From Thermoplasmata archaeon (GTDB lineage: Archaea; Thermoplasmatota; E2; UBA202; JdFR-43): DNA of 17,592 nucleotides. The position numbers and the translations under genes were made by a program. Below are positions 7,589-17,142 of the stretch, piece by piece. Positions within the stretch are counted from its first letter, which is position 1, and each line of letters begins with the position of its first letter. The DNA lies in NCBI GenBank assembly GCA_021162305.1, contig JAGGYX010000082.1, positions 1-17,592 on the forward strand, read 5' to 3'. The notes beneath the pieces are model-generated. The model ran no database searches, was not told the origin of the DNA, and saw only the letters and a list, made by a program, of their open reading frames with translations.

Positions 7589-8199
7589 TAAAAAGAGGGG
7601 CTGAGGCAAAGATATACAGGGCAAAATGGATGGGAAAAGAAGTGGTCATAAAAAGAAGGGTAAGAAAGGGATATAGAATAAAAGAGCTTGATGAGGAAAT
7701 AAGGAGAAGAAGGACAAAGGAAGAAGCCTTTCTAATGGCTGAGACAAGGAGGGCAGGCGTTAGTGTTCCAATAATATATTATATAGATACAGTAAAAATG
7801 GAAATTGTGATGGAATATATTGGAGGAAAAAGAATAAAAGATTTTATAGATGATGAGAATGAAGAAACACAGAAAAAAATATGCAGAATGATTGGAGAAA
7901 GTGTTGCAAAAATGCATTCTCATGGCATAATACACGGTGATTTGACCACATCAAACATGATTTTAGCTGATAAGCTATATTTCATTGATTTTGGACTTGG
8001 AATGAAAAGTTTTGAGAATGAAGCAAGAGGCGTTGACATGCATTTACTCATGGAGGCATTTAATGCTGCTCACAGAAATGAAAAGCTTTTCAAATGGGTT
8101 TTTGAAGCATATGGGGAAAATTTTGATGAGGCAGACGAAGTTAAAAGGAAAATAGATGAAATAATAAAGCGTGGAAGATATATGAGGAGAGTATCATGA
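7579..8199 (+). CDS. bud32: KEOPS complex kinase/ATPase Bud32
   Basis: The 206-residue minimal RIO-like kinase starts with a short P-loop-like segment, [10 protein letters not shown]. It has the ATP-binding lysine 25 (VVIKRR), a basic helix ([18 protein letters not shown]), the catalytic loop HGDLTTSNM (D121, N126) and DFG at 137-139. The arginine-rich C-terminal tail GRYMRRVS is typical of Bud32. It works as an ATPase bound to Kae1 and regulates and drives t6A synthesis. Its ATG lies inside the end of Kae1, overlapping by 10 bases, which supports stoichiometric co-translation. The TGA overlaps the start of RdgB as ATGA. Confidence 0.96.
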   Translation: MELIKRGAEAKIYRAKWMGKEVVIKRRVRKGYRIKELDEEIRRRRTKEEAFLMAETRRAGVSVPIIYYIDTVKMEIVMEYIGGKRIKDFIDDENEETQKKICRMIGESVAKMHSHGIIHGDLTTSNMILADKLYFIDFGLGMKSFENEARGVDMHLLMEAFNAAHRNEKLFKWVFEAYGENFDEADEVKRKIDEIIKRGRYMRRVS

Positions 8200-8726
8200 T
8201 TTATTTTATTACGGGCAACAAGCATAAATATATAGAAGCAAAGAAAATATTGCATGAAATAGAAATGAAACATATTCCATATCCAGAGATACAGGCAGAC
8301 AGCCTTGAAGAGGTTGCAGAATTTGGAATAAATTATTTAAAGAATAAAGTAAACGGAAAATTTTTTCTGGAAGATTCCGGTTTATTCATCAATGCCTTAA
8401 ATGATTTTCCAGGAGTTTATTCAGCATATGTTTTCAAGACAATTGGAAATGATGGCATATTAAAACTCATGGAAGGAATAGATGGGAGAAAAGCATATTT
8501 CAAAGCAGTTATAGCATACTATGACGGGGAAATTCATTTATTCAAAGGAATATGTCATGGAAGAATAGCCATGCAGAAAAGAGGAAAAGGATTCGGATAT
8601 GACCCGATTTTTATACCTAATGGAAGCAAAAAAACATTTGGAGAGATGAATAAAGAAGAGAAAAATAAATATTCTCATAGAGGAATTGCTTTAAGAGAAT
8701 TTGATAGATTCCTAAACTCTCAATGA
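8196..8726 (+). CDS. rdgB: XTP/dITP pyrophosphatase (RdgB/HAM1 family)
   Basis: The 176-residue enzyme hydrolyses non-canonical purine nucleoside triphosphates such as XTP, ITP and dITP to monophosphates, keeping deaminated bases out of DNA and RNA. Family signatures are TGNKHK (6-11), LEDSGLFI (58-65, with the metal/base-proximal acidic residues), [10 protein letters not shown] (130-139) and SHRG (160-163). Its length is slightly short for the family (about 185-200) but all blocks are present. It is the last gene of the operon and starts in an ATGA overlap with Bud32. Its 3' end overlaps the convergent epimerase gene by 15 bases, leaving no room for a separate intergenic terminator. Confidence 0.96.
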   Translation: MIYFITGNKHKYIEAKKILHEIEMKHIPYPEIQADSLEEVAEFGINYLKNKVNGKFFLEDSGLFINALNDFPGVYSAYVFKTIGNDGILKLMEGIDGRKAYFKAVIAYYDGEIHLFKGICHGRIAMQKRGKGFGYDPIFIPNGSKKTFGEMNKEEKNKYSHRGIALREFDRFLNSQ

Positions 8727-9332
8727 TTCTATTGCCTTTTTATAATTCTTGCTCTTGAAAATATATGAGCCAGCAACAACGACATCAACGCCTGCTTTTT
8801 TTACAGTTTTAACATTCTTTGCGTTTATTCCGCCATCAACGCTTATATAGCCATTCATCATTTTTCTTGCTTTCTTTACTTTTTCTACCATACTTTCGAT
8901 GAATTTTTGTCCTCCAAATCCAGGCTCAACAGTCATTATAAGAAGCAAATCAATTTCATCAACAACATTTTCAATCATTGATAGAGGCGTTGCAGGATTT
9001 AATGCCACCCCAACCTTGCAATGCTTTTTTATTTCTTTTATAAGCCTGTATAAGCTATGGGTTGCCTCTGCATGCACCGTTATTATATCCGCTCCAGCTT
9101 TAACAAAATCCATGTAATGTTTTTCAGGTTCGGAAACCATTAAATGCACATCAAAAGGAAGTATTGTTACTTTCCTTATGCTTTTGACAACGATCGCCCC
9201 AATAGTTATATTTGGAACAAAATGGCCGTCCATGATATCAAGATGAATCCAGTCAGCATAAGGCTCAACTTTTTTTATTTCTTCTCCAAGCTTTGAAAAG
9301 TCAGCGGAAAGCAATGAAGGGGCAACAATCAT
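8712..9332 (-). CDS. rpe: Ribulose-phosphate 3-epimerase
   Basis: The 206-residue TIM-barrel enzyme interconverts ribulose 5-phosphate and xylulose 5-phosphate in pentose phosphate metabolism. Visible family blocks are [12 protein letters not shown] at the N-terminus, [14 protein letters not shown] with H30 and D32, DVHLMV with H63, [12 protein letters not shown] (133-144) and SVDGGIN with D166. H30, D32, H63 and D166 correspond to the metal and catalytic residues of known epimerases. Length is normal, though slightly short. A TATA-like box 22 bases before the ATG suggests it is transcribed separately from the ferredoxin gene 46 bases upstream. Many archaea lack this enzyme and use the ribulose monophosphate route, so its presence hints at a non-oxidative pentose phosphate route. 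Confidence 0.95.
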   Translation of the reverse strand: MIVAPSLLSADFSKLGEEIKKVEPYADWIHLDIMDGHFVPNITIGAIVVKSIRKVTILPFDVHLMVSEPEKHYMDFVKAGADIITVHAEATHSLYRLIKEIKKHCKVGVALNPATPLSMIENVVDEIDLLLIMTVEPGFGGQKFIESMVEKVKKARKMMNGYISVDGGINAKNVKTVKKAGVDVVVAGSYIFKSKNYKKAIESLRV

Positions 9333-9350
9333 ATTGTTAAATTGAAAGGA

Positions 9351-9359
9351 TATATAAAA
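9351..9359 (-). promoter_or_regulatory. TATA box for the epimerase gene
   Basis: The minus strand reads TTTTATATA just upstream of a short purine/pyrimidine spacer. The box is centred about 22-23 bases before the ATG at 9332, consistent with a leaderless transcript. Confidence 0.5.
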
Positions 9360-9378
9360 AAATAATGAAAGGGGAAAA

Positions 9379-9588
9379 TCAGTCTCCCACTTTCTCTAAG
9401 CTTATGCACTCTGCCGGGCAGGATTCAACAGCCTGTTTAACACAATCATACAGGCTATCATCTATTTCCGGCTTGAGCACAACGCTTATTCCCTCATCAT
9501 CAAGCTTGAATACCTCTGGGCATAGACTCTCGCACACTCCATCTCCAATGCACGCATCCCTATCAACACTTACCTTATATTTTGCCAT
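9379..9588 (-). CDS. Single-cluster ferredoxin with Asp ligand position
   Basis: The 69-residue acidic protein closely follows the Pyrococcus-type ferredoxin pattern. CIGDGVC places C13, D16 and C19 where that family holds three of the cluster ligands, and C57 before proline gives the fourth. C23 and C49 match the pair that forms a disulfide in the Pyrococcus protein. The aspartate in place of the usual cysteine is known to allow [4Fe-4S]/[3Fe-4S] interconversion. C61 is an extra cysteine not in my recollection of the Pyrococcus sequence. The protein carries single electrons in the cytoplasm; its partner is unknown. An AGGTGA Shine-Dalgarno sequence lies just before the ATG, and the gene follows the EamA gene by 29 bases on the same strand, so it is probably the second gene of that operon. 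Confidence 0.95.
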   Translation of the reverse strand: MAKYKVSVDRDACIGDGVCESLCPEVFKLDDEGISVVLKPEIDDSLYDCVKQAVESCPAECISLEKVGD

Positions 9589-9592
9589 TTAT

Positions 9593-9598
9593 ATCACC
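9593..9598 (-). promoter_or_regulatory. Shine-Dalgarno site of the ferredoxin gene
   Basis: The minus strand reads AGGTGA a few bases before the ATG at 9588. Its presence here, inside a presumed operon, contrasts with the leaderless starts of the first genes. Confidence 0.45.
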
Positions 9599-9617
9599 TG
9601 AGCCTATATGATAAACC

Positions 9618-10472
9618 TCAATATAAAATTTGCTGTCTCGGCTGCATAATTATTCCAAGAACAATAAGAAGCAATCCGACTATTGTTGAGATATATATTC
9701 TTTCTCCAACTACAAAATGTATGAAAATTAATGAAATGAAGGGAGAGAGATAAATAAAGTTGCTTGTTCTTGCATAATTTTTTGATTTTTCTAATGCCTT
9801 GAACCATATGAAAAATGTCAGGCTCATTTCAAAAAGTCCAACATATATGGCGCCCGCCGCCCCCAATGGATTTAAAGAAAATCCGTAAAATGTGGCGAGA
9901 GGCAGGAGAAATAGAAAGCCGAATAGAAAGTTCATGAAGAGCTTTATTGATGCATCTCTTTTGTCCCTTACATTCAGAATCCAGAATAAAGCCCATATTA
10001 TTGAGCTTGATATTGCGAGAAATATGCCAAGATTGAAATGGAATTGAAAGCTGTCTTTAAATGAGATGATAACAACGCCACAAAAGCTTATTAGTAAGGC
10101 AATGATGTTGCGGGTGCTGAACCTATGCTTTAAAAGAATGGAAGAAAATAAAACAAGCATCAATGGCCATGTATAGTTGAGGGGCTGAGCTAATTGGGCA
10201 GGCAACATATCATATGCTGTGAAAAGGACGATGTAATAGAGAAATGGATTTAAAAATCCCATAATAAGAGATGCTTTTAGCTCATTTATGGATGGCTTCA
10301 GCATTTTTATTTTTCCCTGAGCAAAGATAATGGCGAGGAGGCACATCATGGAGAAAAAAGATGAATATACAAGCAATTGAATTGGTGTGAGATACCGCAA
10401 AGAAATTTTGAATGCACTTGCCACTGTAGACCATAGCATGACAGCAAGCATAGCATAGCCTCTGTCTTCCAT
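9618..10472 (-). CDS. EamA/DMT-superfamily transporter (second copy)
   Basis: The 284-residue protein has about ten hydrophobic helices in two EamA repeats. The first starts YAMLAVMLWSTVASAFKISLRYL, and the second near LGIFLAISSSIIWALFWILNVRDKRD. Its C-terminus ends in a short basic tail. It should sit in the cytoplasmic membrane as a small-molecule exporter or permease with unknown substrate. It is divergent from deoxyhypusine synthase, with 68 bases between the two ATGs. The likely promoter is the TA-rich stretch at 10481-10497, but which box is used is unclear. The downstream ferredoxin is probably co-transcribed. Confidence 0.9.
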   Translation of the reverse strand: MEDRGYAMLAVMLWSTVASAFKISLRYLTPIQLLVYSSFFSMMCLLAIIFAQGKIKMLKPSINELKASLIMGFLNPFLYYIVLFTAYDMLPAQLAQPLNYTWPLMLVLFSSILLKHRFSTRNIIALLISFCGVVIISFKDSFQFHFNLGIFLAISSSIIWALFWILNVRDKRDASIKLFMNFLFGFLFLLPLATFYGFSLNPLGAAGAIYVGLFEMSLTFFIWFKALEKSKNYARTSNFIYLSPFISLIFIHFVVGERIYISTIVGLLLIVLGIIMQPRQQILY

Positions 10473-10511
10473 AATAAAAATATAAAAAGAATTAAAACAT
10501 CTTTCTGAAAT

Positions 10512-10520
10512 AAATTTATA
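10512..10520 (+). promoter_or_regulatory. TATA box for deoxyhypusine synthase
   Basis: The sequence AAATTTATA is centred about 24-25 bases before the ATG at 10541. This supports a leaderless start at 10541 rather than the TTG at 10523, which lies too close to the box to be in the transcript. Confidence 0.55.
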
Positions 10521-10540
10521 TCTTGAATGCTTTTCATTTC

Positions 10541-11452
10541 ATGATAGTTAAAGATATTGAATTGAGCAGGATAAACAATGTAGATGACTTGGTAAAGCAA
10601 TTTTATATGGCTGGTGGATTCACTGCAAAAAAACTTGGAGAGGCTGTAAACATATATGAAGAAATGCTTAACGATGAATATTATATATTCCTGACTTTTC
10701 CTGCATGTATTGTTGCTACAGGAACAAGAGGCATTATAAGAGAAATGGTTAGGAGAAAGCTTGTCCATGCAATTATAACGACATGTGGCACTCTCGACCA
10801 TGATTTGGCAAGAAGCTTTAAGCCATATCATCATGGAACTTTTTTTGCCGACGATGTAAAGCTTCATGAAAAGGGAATAAACAGGCTTGGAAACATTTTC
10901 ATTCCAAATGAAAGTTATGGAATAATAATAGAGGAAAAAATGAGAGAAATAGTAAAAAGCCTGCCCGAAAACGCTGGCACGAAAGATATTGCATGGGAAA
11001 TTGGGAAACATGCTGGCAGGGATTCCATTTTATACTGGGCATGGAAGAATAAGCTGCCAGTCTACATTCCTGCCATAACAGATGGCGCCGTTGGCTGGCA
11101 GATATGGATGCATTCGCAGGAGAAAAAAATTGATATAGATGTTTTGAAAGATGAAAAAGAGCTTTCAGACATATTTTTTACAAAGGAAAAGATTGGGGGC
11201 ATAATCATTGGAGGCGGCGTTTCAAAGCATCATCTAATATGGTGGGCGCAATTCCATGGAGGGCTTGATAAGGCAATTTATATTACAACCGCAAGTGAAT
11301 ACGATGGCTCTTTATCTGGCGCTCGTTTAAGAGAGGCAATATCATGGGGAAAGGTTAAGGCGGGAGCGAAGCATGTTACAGTAGAAGGAGATGCGACCAT
11401 CCTGCTTCCAATCATGGTGGCATCTATACTGCAAAGGCTATCCATTCGATAA
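10541..11452 (+). CDS. dys: Deoxyhypusine synthase
   Basis: The 303-residue enzyme transfers the aminobutyl group of spermidine to a lysine of initiation factor aIF5A, the first step of hypusine formation, using NAD. The family blocks are present: an N-terminal ball-and-chain-like segment followed by MAGGFTAKKLGEA, TCGTLDHDLAR, YIPAITDGAVG, and the active-site region GGGVSKHHLIWWAQF with the enzyme-intermediate lysine at K229. SEYDGSLSGARLREAISWGK supplies the NAD/spermidine pocket. The start is placed at 10541 because of the TATA spacing; a TTG at 10523 would add six residues. The length fits archaeal members. It appears to be a single-gene unit, divergent from the EamA gene. Confidence 0.96.
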   Translation: MIVKDIELSRINNVDDLVKQFYMAGGFTAKKLGEAVNIYEEMLNDEYYIFLTFPACIVATGTRGIIREMVRRKLVHAIITTCGTLDHDLARSFKPYHHGTFFADDVKLHEKGINRLGNIFIPNESYGIIIEEKMREIVKSLPENAGTKDIAWEIGKHAGRDSILYWAWKNKLPVYIPAITDGAVGWQIWMHSQEKKIDIDVLKDEKELSDIFFTKEKIGGIIIGGGVSKHHLIWWAQFHGGLDKAIYITTASEYDGSLSGARLREAISWGKVKAGAKHVTVEGDATILLPIMVASILQRLSIR

Positions 11453-11464
11453 TTGTTCGAGACC

Positions 11465-11474
11465 TTTTATAAAA
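11465..11474 (+). promoter_or_regulatory. TATA box for the secreted 355-residue protein
   Basis: The sequence TTTTATAAAA is centred about 24 bases upstream of the ATG at 11494. It is a near-consensus archaeal TATA box giving a leaderless transcript. Confidence 0.6.
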
Positions 11475-11493
11475 GACTTTCATATTTAACTGT

Positions 11494-12561
11494 ATGAGAT
11501 TGCCTGCAATGCTAATTGCTTTCATTCTAATTATACCGTTTGCATCAGCATTTGATATTGGTGGTTTTGAAGTAAAAGATGGAAATTTAGTGGGGAAATA
11601 TCATCCTGCTGGTTTGGAAGGATGCGTAATTTCCTGTTATACAAATCAACATGTTTTGGACATGATTTATAAAAATGACTCAGTAGATATAAAATTTGAT
11701 TTTCTTGATGACCCATTATTAAAAAAACTTGTCAATGCAAATTCTGTCCTTAAAGATGCCATAGATAAAGAATTGATAAATAAGACCCTGAGAATCAAAG
11801 GTTCGAGAATATCTTTTGAATATCCTCCAAATGGTTGTAAAGTGGAATTGCATGATACACCAACAAGATTTTTAAAAATAGAAACAAGCAGGATAATAAT
11901 TCATACAAATGGAAAATATAATATAGAAAGGGTTGACCAGCGTCAGAATCAGCTGAGAATCAAAAAAGACAACTTTACATCAATTTTGCTCAGCACCAAT
12001 CCAATGATGGTGGACGGAGATAATATAACAATCTATGGAAACATGGTTTTTGTTAGCTTTTCATTGAAGAATCCCGTCAGAAAAAAAATTGAGAATGCAT
12101 TTTCCAATGGTTCCATAGGTGGTGAGGTTTTTATAGCTGGAAAGCAAACAGACAACATTTCATATTTTGGAAATATTTCAATAAATGTAGATAAAACAAT
12201 GCTTGAAAAAGGAAAAATTGTTTTGAATGTTAAGGGAGATGATGGAGAATATGGAAAGGTTATAAAAGTGGGAATAGCAAAAATGCACGGAAAAATAGTT
12301 GTTACATATGATGGAAGGATAATAAATGAGGCAAATAGCATAGAAGACATACTCAATCCAAATGATGATGGTTCAAATCCTGAATACTACAGGCTTTATT
12401 CAGATAAAGAGGGAACATTTTTGCTTATAAGCATTCCTCATTTCAGCGAGCATAAAATAAGCATTGAGTTTATTGTTGAGAATCCTATTGCAAGATTGGC
12501 AGCCATATCTTTTGGCTTGCTTATTGTGGGAATAGCTGCTTTCTATATATTTAAACCTTAA
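11494..12561 (+). CDS. Secreted, C-terminally membrane-anchored protein of unknown function
   Basis: The 355-residue protein has a signal peptide with a hydrophobic core and likely cleavage after FASA (about residue 19). A long beta-rich ectodomain follows, then one C-terminal membrane helix (about 331-352) and a three-residue tail FKP. Seven N-X-S/T sequons (N61, N96, N160, N177, N205, N221, N227) suggest surface glycosylation. Cysteines 44, 48 and 115 could form a disulfide. The segment just before the anchor, ending LISIPHFSEHKI, resembles a short beta motif seen near the C-terminus of other archaeal surface proteins (recollection, low certainty). I do not recognise the family. It has its own promoter and no clear functional partner: deoxyhypusine synthase lies upstream and a coiled-coil gene downstream. 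Confidence 0.85.
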   Translation: MRLPAMLIAFILIIPFASAFDIGGFEVKDGNLVGKYHPAGLEGCVISCYTNQHVLDMIYKNDSVDIKFDFLDDPLLKKLVNANSVLKDAIDKELINKTLRIKGSRISFEYPPNGCKVELHDTPTRFLKIETSRIIIHTNGKYNIERVDQRQNQLRIKKDNFTSILLSTNPMMVDGDNITIYGNMVFVSFSLKNPVRKKIENAFSNGSIGGEVFIAGKQTDNISYFGNISINVDKTMLEKGKIVLNVKGDDGEYGKVIKVGIAKMHGKIVVTYDGRIINEANSIEDILNPNDDGSNPEYYRLYSDKEGTFLLISIPHFSEHKISIEFIVENPIARLAAISFGLLIVGIAAFYIFKP

Positions 12562-12589
12562 TCTTTGATTTTTAAAAAATTATTCCAAA

Positions 12590-12598
12590 CCTTTTTAT
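12590..12598 (+). promoter_or_regulatory. TATA-like box for the coiled-coil/purA operon
   Basis: The sequence CCTTTTTAT, also present in similar form (CCTTTTAT) before the gene at 11494, lies about 24 bases before the ATG at 12619. An alternative AT-rich box at 12569-12580 would fit an ATG at 12601, so the start is not certain. Confidence 0.4.
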
Positions 12599-12618
12599 GT
12601 ATGAATCTATATACTCGT

Positions 12619-15285
<2,667 letters not shown>

Positions 15286-15303
15286 GATTGGAAATATTTT
15301 TCC

Positions 15304-15313
15304 ATTATATTAT
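15304..15313 (-). promoter_or_regulatory. TATA-like box for the HD-domain gene
   Basis: The minus strand reads AATAATATAATGG, centred about 24 bases before the ATG at 15285. It overlaps the intergenic gap just after the aTrm56 fusion gene, implying the HD gene can be transcribed alone. Confidence 0.45.
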
Positions 15314-15320
15314 TTTCTCT

Positions 15321-16355
15321 TCAATTTTCCTTCAATCTTTTTACAATTTCATTTATATCAATTCCAGCAAGCTTGCTCAATTCATTATGAAGTTTCAGTA
15401 ATTTTCTGACTGCTTTTTCTCCTATCTTTTTTTCCCATATTCTTGCCACATCTTCAACGCTTCTATATCCATTTCCAACCAAGTTGTCTGCATGAGCAAC
15501 TATTTTCTCTTCTATTGCTATAGGGCTATAATCTTTTTTTGGCAATCCAAGTTTGATTGCCTCTTCTTCATCTATGCCTGCTCCTCCATGACGCTCTATA
15601 ATGTTTAAAACTTTCTTGGGCATGCCATAGCGAGAGGCTATTTTCACGCCCTCAATAATGTGCATTATCCCATGTGTTTTTGCTCTTCCTATGTCATGAA
15701 GCATTGCTCCAGCTTCCACAGCTTCAACATCCACATTGTGTCCGTTCTCTTTTATTCTTCTTGCTATCTCAACAGCCAGTTTTGCAACTTTCATGCAATG
15801 TTTTATAACGCCTTCGCTGCATCCCGCAAGGCGGAGCATTTTGATGTAATTATATTTTATTTTTTTGCCATGCTTGCTCGGGAGAATTTCCATTATTCCA
15901 TCAAATTTCTTATCCAGCCAAGCCCCTTTTGTCAAAAAATGAAGGAATATTGCAAGAGCAGCAACTTCACTATGAGGCTGATTTCCTATGGCTACATTAT
16001 AGTCAGCAATGCGATAAAAATCGCCAGGAACTTTTTCAGAACCAACTACAATGAGCAATTTTTTATTTCTCCTTATATCGTCCATGACCTCGTCAACTCT
16101 TTCACCATACATTGTAAGATGGGCAATCCTTCCATCCCATTCATTAAAATATTTTCTCCATGGGATACCTGTTTTAATAAAAAAATCCCCGCCAAAGCGA
16201 GCATTAACGCTTCTCACACTCTCTTCAATTTTATCATCTTCTGTATCGATAACTATTCCATCAGCCCCAAAAGCCCTTGCAACCAGAGCAACATGCGTCG
16301 TTATTCTTTTATCTCTTGCAATTCTGTGGCCATAGCGGTAAACTACAACTTCCAT
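15321..16355 (-). CDS. trm56: tRNA (cytidine-56 2'-O)-methyltransferase aTrm56 fused to an HD domain
   Basis: Residues 1-170 match the archaeal SPOUT enzyme aTrm56, which methylates the ribose of C56 in the tRNA T-loop. Visible blocks are YRYGHRIARDKRITTHVALVARAFGA split around residues 7-31, GRIAHLTMYG (75-84), LLIVVGSEKVP (100-110) and the trefoil-knot SAM loop ADYNVAIGNQPHSEVAALA (117-135). The typical stand-alone enzyme ends near here. Residues 171-344 instead add a full HD domain of the TIGR00295 kind, with H186, H220-D221 (MLHDIG), H256 (IERHGGAG) and D290 (VAHAD). A fusion of tRNA methylase to a phosphohydrolase-type domain suggests a linked role, for example acting on a nucleotide by-product, but this is speculation. 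The ATG overlaps the end of the upstream membrane-protein gene by 13 bases. Confidence 0.94.
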   Translation of the reverse strand: MEVVVYRYGHRIARDKRITTHVALVARAFGADGIVIDTEDDKIEESVRSVNARFGGDFFIKTGIPWRKYFNEWDGRIAHLTMYGERVDEVMDDIRRNKKLLIVVGSEKVPGDFYRIADYNVAIGNQPHSEVAALAIFLHFLTKGAWLDKKFDGIMEILPSKHGKKIKYNYIKMLRLAGCSEGVIKHCMKVAKLAVEIARRIKENGHNVDVEAVEAGAMLHDIGRAKTHGIMHIIEGVKIASRYGMPKKVLNIIERHGGAGIDEEEAIKLGLPKKDYSPIAIEEKIVAHADNLVGNGYRSVEDVARIWEKKIGEKAVRKLLKLHNELSKLAGIDINEIVKRLKEN

Positions 16356-16732
16356 TCTTCTTTTTCCTCCTCAGGCAGCAGGAGCAGATATGTGCAGGCG
16401 GCGGCAAGGAAAAAAGTAACGAGCGGATGAATTGTATTCCATATGCTTCCCTCCTTCAGGGCAATTATCATTATTATGATGGCAGCCATGCTTAGTATGC
16501 CTGCAAGGAAACCAGCAAGATTTGGAGAAATTTTGGAGAGAGGAGGCAAAACTGAGAAGGCTACGAGGATGAAGTATATGACAAATGCACCAAGCAGGGC
16601 AGTTGCCACTGCATATATGAAAAGCACATTCAATAAATTTTTTCCATAAAGAGTAAAAAACCATATATAAAAAGCTAAGCCCATCCACCCCAAGCCCGAG
16701 AGAAACGCCAGCAAACCTTTATGCAATTTCAT
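16343..16732 (-). CDS. Small membrane protein with four predicted helices
   Basis: The 129-residue protein has about four hydrophobic helices (roughly 7-27, 33-62, 70-92, 98-118) separated by short loops, and ends in the acidic-basic tail LLPEEEKEEWKL. I recognise no family. It has no cysteines in conserved arrangements except C113 within the last helix. A TATA-like box about 26 bases upstream of the ATG supports this start. It overlaps the aTrm56 fusion gene by 13 bases, so it is probably translated from the same mRNA. A function in membrane or envelope biology is likely but not identified. Confidence 0.75.
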   Translation of the reverse strand: MKLHKGLLAFLSGLGWMGLAFYIWFFTLYGKNLLNVLFIYAVATALLGAFVIYFILVAFSVLPPLSKISPNLAGFLAGILSMAAIIIMIIALKEGSIWNTIHPLVTFFLAAACTYLLLLPEEEKEEWKL

Positions 16733-16753
16733 AAATCTGAAAAAACCATGTCC

Positions 16754-16763
16754 TTAATAAAAT
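16754..16763 (-). promoter_or_regulatory. TATA-like box for the membrane protein/aTrm56 operon
   Basis: The minus strand reads ATTTTATTAA, centred about 26 bases before the ATG at 16732. It lies in the 113-base divergent region shared with the 88-residue membrane protein gene. Confidence 0.45.
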
Positions 16764-16802
16764 TTGTTTAATTTTTCTCTCATCTATGAAAAAAATCGAC
16801 AC

Positions 16803-16820
16803 ATTTATAAATATCTTATA
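16803..16820 (+). promoter_or_regulatory. Twin TATA-like boxes before the 88-residue membrane protein gene
   Basis: Two close AT-rich elements, ATTTATAAAT and CTTATAAAT, precede the gene. The first would start transcription near 16832, leaving the Shine-Dalgarno site in a leader of about 14 bases. The second would start it too close to the ATG to include that site. Confidence 0.45.
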
Positions 16821-16830
16821 AATGGAGATA

Positions 16831-16840
16831 CGGAGGGGAT
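16831..16840 (+). promoter_or_regulatory. Strong Shine-Dalgarno site deciding the start at 16846
   Basis: The sequence CGGAGGGGAT holds a near-perfect GGAGG and GGGGAT pairing region ending about 6 bases before the ATG at 16846. It rules against the upstream in-frame ATG at 16822, which lies before it. Confidence 0.6.
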
Positions 16841-16845
16841 ATAAA

Positions 16846-17112
16846 ATGAAAAGTTGGGCAGCTGGTCTGGTTGGACTGGGTATATTGTTGCTCTTTATAG
16901 GCGAGATATACGGAGTGCATGCAACAGAAGACGACGTTAAAACAGCAGCGGATTTATGCCATGTCGGTGTATTCCTTGCAGGCTTGGGCTTTGCCCTTGG
17001 AGGAATCGTTGACACGGAAGAAGATAAATTCGTAAGATTTGGATTGATACTGGCGGCAGCCATCTTCATGGGACTGCTTTGGAACATAGGAAGCTACTTT
17101 GGCTTCGCATAA
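16846..17112 (+). CDS. Small three-helix membrane protein
   Basis: Starting at the ATG after the Shine-Dalgarno site, the protein has 88 residues. It has a first helix at about 4-23 (GLVGLGILLLFIGEIYGV), a short acidic loop, a second helix at about 40-56 (VGVFLAGLGFALGGIV) and a third at about 65-84. The loops are acidic (TEDDVK, DTEEDKF). I recognise no family. An upstream ATG at 16822 would add eight residues but lacks a ribosome-binding site. The combination of twin TATA boxes and the strongest Shine-Dalgarno site in the window suggests high expression. It is a single-gene unit converging on the proteasome gene. It might be an abundant small membrane component. Confidence 0.75.
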   Translation: MKSWAAGLVGLGILLLFIGEIYGVHATEDDVKTAADLCHVGVFLAGLGFALGGIVDTEEDKFVRFGLILAAAIFMGLLWNIGSYFGFA

Positions 17113-17118
17113 CTACGA

Positions 17119-17142
17119 TTTTCTCCCCTTTTATAATTTTTT
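17119..17142 (+). terminator. T-rich putative archaeal terminator
   Basis: Two T-runs (17119-17122 and 17137-17142) follow the stop of the 88-residue membrane protein gene on its coding strand. Oligo-T tracts are the usual intrinsic termination signal in archaea. The second run lies inside the end of the convergent proteasome gene. Confidence 0.3.

Noticed and set aside
10523..10540. TTG start for deoxyhypusine synthase
   Set aside because: It lies only a few bases from the TATA box and would fall outside a transcript starting about 25 bases downstream of it; the ATG at 10541 fits.
10346..11011. 221-residue open frame on the minus strand
   Set aside because: It overlaps the start of the second EamA gene and runs antisense to deoxyhypusine synthase. 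It is Cys/Phe/Tyr rich and has no family features.
15660..16430. 256-residue open frame on the plus strand
   Set aside because: It lies opposite the aTrm56-HD fusion, whose motifs are unambiguous. Its composition (Ser, Cys, Phe, Tyr, Asn rich) is typical of an antisense frame.
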